DNA of 64,000 nucleotides from CAYUYV01 sp964561475 (lineage in GTDB: Bacteria; Pseudomonadota; Alphaproteobacteria; JAJFIK01), in NCBI GenBank assembly GCA_964561475.1, contig CAZLPU010000005.1, forward strand, positions 37,218 through 101,217. Direction: 5' to 3'. Below the pieces are notes generated by a model, which was not told where the DNA came from, searched no databases, and saw only the letters and a program-made list of their open reading frames with translations. Each line of letters starts with the position of its first letter. Position 1 is the stretch's first letter. Both the position numbers and the translations under genes were made by a program. This document shows positions 50,781-58,545 of this stretch, in pieces.

Positions 50781-51284
50781 ATGCCGCTGTTTTCGCCTCT
50801 CCTGTCCCGGCGCAATCTTCTGGTGGGTGCAGGGGCATTCACGGCCTTTGCCGGGATCGGCGGAGCCATCATCGCCCAGCGGGACGGTGCCGGGCTGGTG
50901 GAGTATGTGGTGCGCAAGCACCTGGGCGACATTCCCGCCGATGACGAAACGATCCGCACCTTCGCCCGGGATTTCATGGCCGAGGAACAGGACCTCACCC
51001 GTTACCGGGAATTCAGCATGATCGCCCATTTCCGCGAAGTCTTCATGAGCGACCTGCTGCGGCCGATCATGCCCAACGGGCCTAAGAAAAAGCTGGAGAA
51101 AATGGAGCGGCGGATCTTCACCGATTTCCTCCTTTCTACGGACTTCTTCTACCGGGAGGACGACACGGCTCCGGTTCACTATGTGGCCCTCGCCAACCCC
51201 CACACCGCAGGGTGCGCGAACCCTCTGGCCCGTTTCGACCTCGACCCCCAGTTTCCCGGGCAGAAGCCGGCTGTTCCCGCTTGA
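50781..51284 (+). CDS. Tat-exported small subunit-like protein paired with the GMC oxidoreductase
   Basis: A 167-residue protein starting at ATG 50781 with AAGGAG upstream. A twin-arginine signal is present (LSRRNLLVGAGAFTAFAGIGGA). The mature part is helical with no recognised metal motif; it includes EEQDLTRYREFSMIAHFREVF and PNGPKKKLEKMERRIFTDFLLSTDFF (quoted in part). Such small Tat proteins resemble the gluconate 2-dehydrogenase subunit 3 group that accompanies GMC subunits and ferries them through the Tat pore. It lies 69 bp after the GMC gene on the same strand. Assignment to that family is tentative. Confidence 0.75.
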   Translation: MPLFSPLLSRRNLLVGAGAFTAFAGIGGAIIAQRDGAGLVEYVVRKHLGDIPADDETIRTFARDFMAEEQDLTRYREFSMIAHFREVFMSDLLRPIMPNGPKKKLEKMERRIFTDFLLSTDFFYREDDTAPVHYVALANPHTAGCANPLARFDLDPQFPGQKPAVPA

Positions 51285-51358
51285 CGGCGCAGGGCGCTAC
51301 GGTCCAACCATGACCACGGCCCCGGGGTCATCGGGACATTTATCAGGAGGAAACGGGA

Positions 51359-52900
51359 ATGAGGGCTTCCCGGCGGCGTAAACCTATTCGCAAATCCGGC
51401 ACGCGCACGGCCAACAGCCGTCCCGCCAAACAACCCTCCCGCAAGGCAGCGGAGCGGCGCGGTCAGGCTCCGATCCCCCTCCTCTCGCCGCCGAGTGGCC
51501 AGACCACCCTGGTGCACTTCATTCTCCGCCCGGAGAACCTCGCGGTCCTGTTCCTGTTCGCTGTCATCTACACCAAGTTCATTTATTCGCACGCCTACGA
51601 ACTGATGATCGGGGCAAGCGTGCCGGCCACTCTGTTCGTGGATTTGCGGATTTTCTACTCCGCCGCCCAGGCGGCCTTCACCCTCGACGGCAACCCCTAT
51701 GATCCGGCCTATATCAACACCCTGCTGCCGGAGCATGTCTTTCCGTTTCTATATCCGCCCATCGGCCTTTTGCAGTTCTATCCCTATTCATTCCTGACCT
51801 TCGAGCAGGCGAAGCTGTTCAGCATCGCGATGAACCATCTGGGGCTGCTGGCGCTGATCTATGTCACGGTGTTTCATCTGCTCAAGGATGTACTCGACCG
51901 GCCTCTGCGCCTGGCGGTCCTGGCAACCTTCGTTCTGCTCTACTGGCCGATCACCCAGACCATCCGCCTGGGGCAGGTCAACATCATGCTGACCCTGGCC
52001 CTGATGATCTTCTTCGTCGCGCTCCGGTCCCGTCGCGACGGGATTGCGGGCATGGTCCTGGCGGTGGCGGTGTGTATCAAGACCTATCCCGTGCTCCTCG
52101 CCCTGCCCCTGTTGATGTGCCAGCGTGTTGCCCCCGTCGCCTATGCCTTCGCCACCGGTGTGGTTCTGGTGGGGCTGACCCTGGTGCTGATGCCCTTTGA
52201 TGTGTGGATGGCCTGGTTCACCGACATTCTGCCCAAGGGGGGCTATGGGCAGGCTGCGGAAGGGTTCATGTCCCCCGCCGTGCCCTGGAATCAGGGACTG
52301 AACGGGGTTTTCGCCCACGCATTCATCGGATTGGATACCGCTGGCGAAGGGGCGAGGGTGATGTATGCCCCCGCCGCCGCCAAGCTGCTCACCTATGCCT
52401 CAACCCTGGTGGTGCTTGGTATCACGGTGGCCGCGATCCTGGCGGCACGACGCCGGTTCCCGGGCAATTCGGCTGAACTCAGTGTGCTGCTGTTCCTGCC
52501 GGTCCTGTTTCTCATTTCGCCCCTGTCCTGGAACCACCACACCCTCTATCTGATGCCGACACTCCTGCTGTTGCTGATCATGGCCCTGGACCGGCTTAAA
52601 TCCGCGCCGGTGTTCGCCGTCGGGATACTGGGCGTGATGGTGCTCCTTGGCATGCCGCTGCCGAATGCGGCCCGGGCCTTCGAGCTGGAGTTCCTTTCGG
52701 TGCTGGCCCTGTGGCTTGTCATGGTAGGCCTTGCGACCGGGCGGCTGCGTCTGCCCGCCGCTGACGGTATTGCCACGGCCGGGACCGCCGCCAAGGCTGG
52801 CGCCAACACCGGGGCCAAAGCTGGCGCAGAAACGACCGCCGGCACACCGGAAAGCGCCCCTTTCCCCCCGGGATCAGCCCCCCAACCAAAGGGTGCCTGA
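51359..52900 (+). CDS. GT87 (DUF2029) family membrane glycosyltransferase
   Basis: A 513-residue polytopic protein starting at ATG 51359 behind AGGAGG. After a basic leader (KPIRKSGTRTANSRPAKQPSRK in part) come about nine to ten helices. The GT87 marks are present: DLRIFYSAAQAAF with the catalytic-type Asp in the first loop, GNPYDPAYI, FPFLYPPIGLLQFYP, LGQVNIML and CIKTYPVLLALPLL. These are polyprenyl-phosphate-sugar dependent mannosyl- or related transferases acting outside the membrane. The C-terminus is an Ala/Gly/Thr-rich repeat (AKAGANTGAKAGAET) probably in the periplasm. recQ starts four bases after the stop. Confidence 0.87.
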   Translation: MRASRRRKPIRKSGTRTANSRPAKQPSRKAAERRGQAPIPLLSPPSGQTTLVHFILRPENLAVLFLFAVIYTKFIYSHAYELMIGASVPATLFVDLRIFYSAAQAAFTLDGNPYDPAYINTLLPEHVFPFLYPPIGLLQFYPYSFLTFEQAKLFSIAMNHLGLLALIYVTVFHLLKDVLDRPLRLAVLATFVLLYWPITQTIRLGQVNIMLTLALMIFFVALRSRRDGIAGMVLAVAVCIKTYPVLLALPLLMCQRVAPVAYAFATGVVLVGLTLVLMPFDVWMAWFTDILPKGGYGQAAEGFMSPAVPWNQGLNGVFAHAFIGLDTAGEGARVMYAPAAAKLLTYASTLVVLGITVAAILAARRRFPGNSAELSVLLFLPVLFLISPLSWNHHTLYLMPTLLLLLIMALDRLKSAPVFAVGILGVMVLLGMPLPNAARAFELEFLSVLALWLVMVGLATGRLRLPAADGIATAGTAAKAGANTGAKAGAETTAGTPESAPFPPGSAPQPKGA

Positions 52901-52903
52901 TCC

Positions 52904-54772
52904 ATGGCTGATGCCCCCGCTCCTTCCGCCCGTCTCACAAGAGCCCGGGAAACCCTGGCTCATGTCTTCGGTTTTGCCGATTTCCGTCCGGGCCAGGACA
53001 GCATCATCGAAGCGGTTCTGGCGGGGGAGGACGTGCTTGCGGTGATGCCCACGGGCGCGGGAAAATCCCTGTGCTACCAGTTGCCTGCGATCCTGCATGA
53101 TGGCCTGACTGTCGTGGTGTCACCCTTGATTGCCCTGATGCGCAATCAGGTGGCCCAGTTGCGGGGCTTCGGTATTCCGGCGGGCGCCCTAAACTCCTCG
53201 AACGGCCCCGGGGAGAACACCGCCCTCCTGGAAGCGGCGGCCTCCGGCGACCTGAAACTCCTCTACATCGCGCCCGAGCGCCTCGCCATGGGCAATGTGG
53301 TGGAGATGGTGCGGGCGGCCCGGGTGAGCCTCCTGGCGGTGGACGAGGCCCACTGTATTTCCCAATGGGGTCATGATTTCCGTCCGGATTATCTGGGTAT
53401 CGGCGATCTGGCCGATAAGCTGGCCGACGAGGATACCGGCAAACGCCCCCAGATCATCGCCCTGACCGCGACCGCCGACGAGGCCACCCGCACCGACATC
53501 CGCTCGCGCCTCTTTCCCGGCGAGCCCAGAGTGTTCGTCCACGGATTTGACCGCCCCAACATCCATCTGGCGATCCGCCCCAAAGCCTCCGCACCGAAAC
53601 AGCTCCGGGAGTTCATTCTGGAGCGCAAAGGTCAGAGCGGCGTGGTCTATTGCAACTCCCGCAAGCAGACCGAAGAGCTTGCCGACCGGCTGAGCAGCGA
53701 AGGCATTCCGGCCCTGGCCTATCACGCAGGGATGGACGCGGACCGCCGCTCCCGGGTCCAGGACACCTTTCTCCAGGAAGACGGTCAGGTGATTGCCGCC
53801 ACCGTGGCCTTCGGCATGGGCATCGACAAACCCGATGTGCGCTTTGTGGCCCATGCGGGCCTGCCCAAGAACGTGGAAAGCTATTACCAGGAAATCGGCC
53901 GGGCGGGACGGGATGGTCTGCCTGCGGACACGCTGACCCTGTACGGCATGGACGATGTGCGCCTGCGCCGTATGCAGATCGAGGAAAGCGACGCGAGCGA
54001 GGATCAAAAGCGCATCGACATTCACCGGCTCAATGCGCTGATCGCCCTGTGCGAAGCCCCCCGGTGCCGCCGTCAGACCCTCCTGTCCTATTTCGGGGAG
54101 ACCAGCGACCCCTGCGGCAACTGCGATCTGTGCCAGGATGGTGTGGAACTGATGGACGGCACCATCCCCGCCCAGATGGCCCTTTCCGCCATCTACCGCA
54201 CCGGTCAGCGCTTTGCCACGGAACATCTGATCGCCGTGCTCCGGGGGGAGAAAACCGAGGGGGTCAGCCGCTGGAACCATGACACCCTGAAGACCTTCGG
54301 TGTGGGAACGGACTACTCCCGCAACGAATGGCGCTCGATCTTCCGGCAGCTCTCGGCCCTGGGCATCATCGCCATGGATATCACCGCCTATGGCCGCTGG
54401 ACCATCACCGAGCAGGGACGGGAGGTTCTGGGCGGGCGCCAGCGCATCGAACTGCGCAAGGAATCCCTGAAACCCACGAAAAAGGCCAAGGAAACCCGGT
54501 CCACCCGCACCGCCGCCCCGACCCTGGAGGGGGAGGAGCAGGGGCTGTTCGATGCCCTGAAAGCCCGGCGCATGGCCCTGGCCAAGGCCGAGGGCGTGCC
54601 CGCCTATGTGGTCTTTCCCGACCGTACGCTGATCGAATTGGCCCGGGCCAGGCCCGCGACCGAGGCGGAAATGGGCGCCGTCCACGGGGTGGGCGCGGCC
54701 AAGCTGGCCCGTTACGGCACCCAATTCCTGACGGTGATCCGGGATTACCAATCCGGCACCGCCCCATCATGA
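52904..54772 (+). CDS. recQ: ATP-dependent DNA helicase RecQ
   Basis: A 622-residue helicase. Motif 0/I (FRPGQDSIIEAVL; MPTGAGKSLCYQLP), motif II (VDEAHCISQWGHDFRPDY), motif III (IALTATAD), motifs IV-VI (ATVAFGMGIDKPDVRFV; YYQEIGRAGRDG) are all in place. A zinc-binding RQC part has CEAPRCRRQTLL and CGNCDLC, then a winged helix, then an HRDC domain near the C-terminus (DALKARRMALAKAEGVPAYVVF, quoted in part). It unwinds DNA 3' to 5' and acts in RecF-type recombination and repair. It starts 4 bp after the GT87 gene and is followed by the extensin-like gene 13 bp later. Confidence 0.95.
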   Translation: MADAPAPSARLTRARETLAHVFGFADFRPGQDSIIEAVLAGEDVLAVMPTGAGKSLCYQLPAILHDGLTVVVSPLIALMRNQVAQLRGFGIPAGALNSSNGPGENTALLEAAASGDLKLLYIAPERLAMGNVVEMVRAARVSLLAVDEAHCISQWGHDFRPDYLGIGDLADKLADEDTGKRPQIIALTATADEATRTDIRSRLFPGEPRVFVHGFDRPNIHLAIRPKASAPKQLREFILERKGQSGVVYCNSRKQTEELADRLSSEGIPALAYHAGMDADRRSRVQDTFLQEDGQVIAATVAFGMGIDKPDVRFVAHAGLPKNVESYYQEIGRAGRDGLPADTLTLYGMDDVRLRRMQIEESDASEDQKRIDIHRLNALIALCEAPRCRRQTLLSYFGETSDPCGNCDLCQDGVELMDGTIPAQMALSAIYRTGQRFATEHLIAVLRGEKTEGVSRWNHDTLKTFGVGTDYSRNEWRSIFRQLSALGIIAMDITAYGRWTITEQGREVLGGRQRIELRKESLKPTKKAKETRSTRTAAPTLEGEEQGLFDALKARRMALAKAEGVPAYVVFPDRTLIELARARPATEAEMGAVHGVGAAKLARYGTQFLTVIRDYQSGTAPS

Positions 54773-54785
54773 TGGGGCACCTGCC

Positions 54786-55496
54786 ATGAGACGACCCAGA
54801 TGGATTTTCCGTTGGCGGTACATGCTCTGGTCCGTCTCCCTGTTTTTCATTGGTGCAGCGGTCATCGCCGGGACCCTGCTGCCAGACCGCCACAGCCCCT
54901 TCGGACTGGTGGATCTCGAAGCCAAGTTGGGTTTCGGCACGAAGTTTCAGCTTGCCCGGCTGCGGGGCCAGAACCGGGATTGCCGGAGCGTGATCAACGC
55001 CTCACAAATGACGGTGAGCCCTGTGCCGGACCGGGGCAGCGATTCAGGCTGCAACTATCGCGGCGTGGTCACCATCCGCTCCTCCTCCATCCCCTATAAT
55101 CATAAGGTCACGGCGACGTGTCCCGTGGTTGCGGCCCTTTACATTTGGGAACGCGAAGTGGTGGCCCAAGCGGCCCGGAAACATCTGGGCACTGAAGTGA
55201 CCCGCATCGACCATGTCGGCACCTATGCCTGCCGCAACACGAGGGGCACCCGGCGCCCGAGACTGTCACAGCATGCCCGCGCCAACGCCATCGACATTGC
55301 CGGCTTCCGGTTTGCGGATGGACGCACCATCTCCGTACTGAAGGACTGGAACGGCGACAAGGATGAAAAGGCCTTTCTCCGGGCCGTGCACCAAGGTGCC
55401 TGCCGCCTGTTCCTGACCGTCCTTGGCCCGGACTACAACGCCGCCCACCGGGATCATTTTCATTTTGACATGGGCCGGTTCAGCCTGTGCCGTTGA
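54786..55496 (+). CDS. Extensin-like (DUF882-related) periplasmic protein
   Basis: A 236-residue protein starting at ATG 54786. A basic start and a hydrophobic helix (WSVSLFFIGAAVIAGTLL) anchor or export it. The C-terminal extensin-like domain has CNYRGVVTIRSSSI-like start, a conserved Cys network, SQHARANAIDIAGFRFADGRTI with catalytic-type His and Asp, and YNAAHRDHFHFDMG, a H-x-H zinc site. The fold is that of D-Ala-D-Ala/peptidoglycan peptidases (the extensin-like C-terminus is similar to LAS peptidases). It probably cuts peptidoglycan cross-links. It sits in the same direction as recQ and the ATP-grasp gene. Confidence 0.88.
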   Translation: MRRPRWIFRWRYMLWSVSLFFIGAAVIAGTLLPDRHSPFGLVDLEAKLGFGTKFQLARLRGQNRDCRSVINASQMTVSPVPDRGSDSGCNYRGVVTIRSSSIPYNHKVTATCPVVAALYIWEREVVAQAARKHLGTEVTRIDHVGTYACRNTRGTRRPRLSQHARANAIDIAGFRFADGRTISVLKDWNGDKDEKAFLRAVHQGACRLFLTVLGPDYNAAHRDHFHFDMGRFSLCR

Positions 55497-55518
55497 GATC
55501 ATTGTACGGAGCGCTTTC

Positions 55519-56454
55519 ATGACGAAAACCGTAACCTTTCTGTCCAGTACGGCGATCCATCCGCTCCTCCAGGCCCCAGGCCAGCCCCTCGCGGCCCAGG
55601 ACGACATGCCCCTGGTGGATGCGCTGGCGGGTCGCGGCATTGCGGTGGCGTTCGTGGACTGGATGGCGGTTCCACCCAGCGCCCTGAAAGACCGTCTCAC
55701 CCTCGTCCGTTCGACCTGGGACTACACGGTCTATCCCCAGGCCTTTGCCTCCTGGATGCACCATGCGGCAGAACTGGAGATCCCTCTGCTGAACAATCCG
55801 GTGCAGATCCTCGCCAATATCGACAAACGCTATCTTCTCGACGTGGCCACCAGGGACATCCCGGTCATCCCCACGACCATCCTTCAGCCCCCGGTCACGC
55901 CCGAACGGATGAGAGATGCACTCCAAGAGGCCTTCGCGGAGTTCGGCACAAGCCGGGTCGTGATCAAGCCCGTGATCGGTGCCGGAGCGCGGGAGACCCA
56001 TCTGCTCGATGCACAAACAGCGATCCCGGATGATCTGCCGGCGGACATGGCGTTTCTTCTGCAACCGTTCCTCGCCCAGATCCAGACGGAGGGCGAATGG
56101 TCCCTGATCTTTTTCGACGGCACGTTCTCCCACGCCGTGTGCAAGCGCCCTGCCGGAGAGGATTTCCGGGTCCAGGAGGAACATGGCGGCGAGACCATTC
56201 AAGCCGTCGCACCCCAAGGCCTGATCGACCAAGCCTTTGCAGCCCTTCAGGCGGGCACGGAAGGTCATGACTGGCCCGCCTATGCCCGAGTGGACGGCCT
56301 CGTGTTGGACGGGATCTTCACCCTGATGGAACTGGAACTGATCGAACCGTCCCTTTATTTTGAACAGTCTTCGGACGGTGCCGCCAGGTTTGCCGAGGTG
56401 ATCGAACGGCGACTGGATGTTCTGGCAAAGTCCGGCCTGGAGAGTGCCACATGA
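55519..56454 (+). CDS. ATP-grasp domain protein (RimK/DcsG-like)
   Basis: A 311-residue protein starting at ATG 55519 (MTKTVTFLSS) with CGGAGC upstream. It begins with a pre-ATP-grasp beta-alpha domain including LVRSTWDYTVYPQAF, then ILANIDKRYLLDVATRDIPVIPT and VIKPVIGAGARET, the lysine and loop of the ATP-grasp site, and ends in ARVDGLVLDGIFTLMELELIEPSLYF with the metal-binding E-x-E/N-like residues. This layout matches the cycloserine-type (DcsG) and glutathione-synthetase-like ligases, which join a carboxyl to an amine. Substrate unknown. Its stop overlaps the next start (ATGA), and an HD hydrolase follows. Confidence 0.85.
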   Translation: MTKTVTFLSSTAIHPLLQAPGQPLAAQDDMPLVDALAGRGIAVAFVDWMAVPPSALKDRLTLVRSTWDYTVYPQAFASWMHHAAELEIPLLNNPVQILANIDKRYLLDVATRDIPVIPTTILQPPVTPERMRDALQEAFAEFGTSRVVIKPVIGAGARETHLLDAQTAIPDDLPADMAFLLQPFLAQIQTEGEWSLIFFDGTFSHAVCKRPAGEDFRVQEEHGGETIQAVAPQGLIDQAFAALQAGTEGHDWPAYARVDGLVLDGIFTLMELELIEPSLYFEQSSDGAARFAEVIERRLDVLAKSGLESAT

Positions 56455-56645
56455 CTCAAGACACGGCTCAAACCCTGGCGCGCCTTCGCGACCGCATCGA
56501 GGCGGACCTGGAAATCGCCCGGGCGGATCTGCGCTCCAGCGCGAAACTGCCCGATGGCTATGCCCACGGGTTCACCAATGGCCGGATTGACGCCTTGACA
56601 AAAGTCCTGACACTGTTGGATGAACGGACCGATGCACAACCTTGA
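56451..56645 (+). CDS. Small coiled-coil-like protein in the ATP-grasp operon
   Basis: A 64-residue protein starting at ATG 56451, four bases before the ATP-grasp stop, so the two are translationally coupled. It is mainly helical with charged heptads (LARLRDRIEADLEIARADLRSS in part, then ALTKVLTLLDERT) and a short middle PDGYAHGFTNGRIDA. No signal peptide, Cys or metal motif. I do not recognise it. It overlaps the 5' end of the HD hydrolase gene, so all three genes form one tight unit. Confidence 0.7.
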   Translation: MTQDTAQTLARLRDRIEADLEIARADLRSSAKLPDGYAHGFTNGRIDALTKVLTLLDERTDAQP

Positions 56646-57255
56646 CCGGCTTCTGGACCTTGCCCGGCCCTTCTACGATAACGGGGACCCGGCTCATGAT
56701 TTCGTTCATATCCTGCGGGTACTGAAATCCTGCCGGACGATTGGAGAAGCGGTTGGTGCCGACCTCCATGTCCTCTGCCCCGCTGCCATCCTCCATGATA
56801 TCGTCAATCTGCCAAAGGATCATCCGGACCGGTCGAAGGCCAGCACGCTCGCAGCGGAAAAAGCCGTGCCCCTTCTCGAGGCCTGCAGTTATGATCCTGT
56901 GTCCATTGACCGGATACAGGGGGCCATCAGGGACCACAGCTTCTCCCGGGGCGCCAAACCCTCCACCCTGGAAGCAGCGGTCCTTCAGGATGCGGACCGG
57001 CTGGACACCCTTGGCACGATCGGACTGTTCCGCACGGTAACCGTCGGCGCCCTTATGGGCGCATCCTACTACAATGCGGATGATCCTTATGCCACGGCCC
57101 GCCCCCTGGACGACACCCGCTATACCCTTGACCATTTCACGACAAAGCTCTTCAAGCTGCCGGATCTGATGAACACGGAACCCGGACGGACCGAGGCCCT
57201 GCGCCGGGTGGCCTTCATGCGCCAGGCCCTGGATCAACTCGCCTCAGAGCTTTAG
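56632..57255 (+). CDS. HD-domain phosphohydrolase (YedJ-like)
   Basis: A 207-residue protein taken from ATG 56632 (MHNLDRLLDLARPF); ATG 56620 would add four residues. It has the HD-domain marks DPAHDFVHILRVL with the first His/Asp, CPAAILHDIVNLPKD with the HD pair, and VLQDADRLDTLG with the closing Asp. The SRGAKPSTLEAAVLQDADRL segment is typical of the YedJ group (putative nucleotidase/phosphohydrolase). It should be a cytosolic, metal-dependent phosphohydrolase of unknown substrate. It overlaps the small gene upstream by 14 bases. Confidence 0.87.
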   Translation: MHNLDRLLDLARPFYDNGDPAHDFVHILRVLKSCRTIGEAVGADLHVLCPAAILHDIVNLPKDHPDRSKASTLAAEKAVPLLEACSYDPVSIDRIQGAIRDHSFSRGAKPSTLEAAVLQDADRLDTLGTIGLFRTVTVGALMGASYYNADDPYATARPLDDTRYTLDHFTTKLFKLPDLMNTEPGRTEALRRVAFMRQALDQLASEL

Positions 57256-57357
57256 GGATTCCCGACTACAATTCCCGCGCCTGTTTCCAGACCACAGGCG
57301 GGCGTGCCATGGTACCCTTCTCCGCTCATGGATCATCCGAGAACCGGGAGGCCGTCG

Positions 57358-58449
57358 ATGCGCAATCTATGTCTCGCCACTGCCCTGGCCACCAGCCTCA
57401 CCTTGACCGCGAGCCTGGCCTTGAGCGCCCTGACAGCAGCCTACGCCGCCGCTCAGGACACAGCGGAACCGGCAACCCAGTCAAACGCATCAGCTCTGGA
57501 AACCGTGGACATTCTGGAATGGCGGGTTCCCTGGCCTCACACCCGGCCCCGGGATCCCTTCGCCGAGAGTGCGACATCGGTCTGGTTCGTCGGCCAGGTG
57601 GGCGGCGGCTATCTGGGGCGCCTGGATGTGGCGACGGGCAAGATGACCAAGGTCGATCTCAGGGAAGGCTCCGGCCCCCACAATCTCATCGTCATTGAAG
57701 ATGGGGGCGATGAAGACGGGATTGTCTGGTACGCGGGCAATTTGCACGGGGTCATCGGCCGGTACGATCCCCAAACCGGCGCGATCGAAAAAATTCCCAT
57801 GCCGGACCCCAAGGCGGTAGATCCTCACACTCTTGTCTCCGACGGCAAGGGCCACATCTGGTTCACGGTCCAGGGGGGGAATTTCATCGGCCGCCTGACC
57901 ATGGAAAGCCGGGCGGTTTCTCTGATCCCGGTGAAAACCCAGGCGTCCCGTCCCTATGGCATCAAGGTGGCTCCGGACGGCACCATCTGGGCAGTCCTGT
58001 TCGGATCCTACAAGCTCGCCCGCATCAACCCGGAAACCCTCGAACTCACGGAAATCGACCTGCCCCGCAAGGACGCCCGGCCCCGCCGTCTGGAAATCAC
58101 CAGCGACGGGCGGATCTGGTACGGGGATTACCGGGGCGGCTATCTCGGCGCCTACGACCCCGTGGACGGAACATTCCAGGAATGGCCCCTGCCCTCCGGC
58201 CCGGAGTCCCGCCCCTATGGCATGGCCTCGGACAGCGGGGACAGGGTCTGGGTGGTGGAAACCGGCGTGCAGCCCAACCGCTTCGTCGGGTTCGATCCGG
58301 AAAGGGAAGAGTTTTTCAGCGCGACCGAGATCCCCTCAGGCGGCCGCACCGTTCGCCACATGCACTATTACGAGCCGGCGGGTGCAGTCTGGTTCGGGAC
58401 CGACACGAACTATATCGGCCGGGCGATTGTGGAGCCCGCCGCCGAGTAG
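57358..58449 (+). CDS. Virginiamycin B lyase-like (Vgb/streptogramin lyase) secreted beta-propeller
   Basis: A 363-residue protein starting at ATG 57358 behind GGGAGG. The signal peptide (CLATALATSLTLTASLALSA) ends near AQDTAE. The mature protein is a seven-bladed beta-propeller with repeated blade motifs: SVWFVGQVGGGYLGRLD, IVWYAGNLHGVIGRYD, HIWFTVQGGNFIGRL, TIWAVLFGSYKLARI, RIWYGDYRGGYLGAYD, VWVVETGVQPNRFVGFD and VWFGTDTNYIGRAI. The repeat W-x-x-x-x-x-x-x-x-G-R/Y-x-D marks the Vgb group (COG4257). True Vgb cleaves streptogramin B, but most homologues are not resistance enzymes; function here is unknown. Confidence 0.85.
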   Translation: MRNLCLATALATSLTLTASLALSALTAAYAAAQDTAEPATQSNASALETVDILEWRVPWPHTRPRDPFAESATSVWFVGQVGGGYLGRLDVATGKMTKVDLREGSGPHNLIVIEDGGDEDGIVWYAGNLHGVIGRYDPQTGAIEKIPMPDPKAVDPHTLVSDGKGHIWFTVQGGNFIGRLTMESRAVSLIPVKTQASRPYGIKVAPDGTIWAVLFGSYKLARINPETLELTEIDLPRKDARPRRLEITSDGRIWYGDYRGGYLGAYDPVDGTFQEWPLPSGPESRPYGMASDSGDRVWVVETGVQPNRFVGFDPEREEFFSATEIPSGGRTVRHMHYYEPAGAVWFGTDTNYIGRAIVEPAAE

Positions 58450-58545
58450 GCACCCCTCGTCCGCGCTGCCGGAGGTGGACCGAACCATTCACTGCCGGTG
58501 TAGCGCGCCGTCAAATCCAGGCTTTCATTCAGGACCGGGACAACC

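Noticed and set aside
57358..58449. Antibiotic resistance by streptogramin lyase
   Set aside because: The propeller fits the Vgb-like family, but I cannot see the catalytic His/Glu arrangement of true Vgb, and most homologues are not resistance enzymes.
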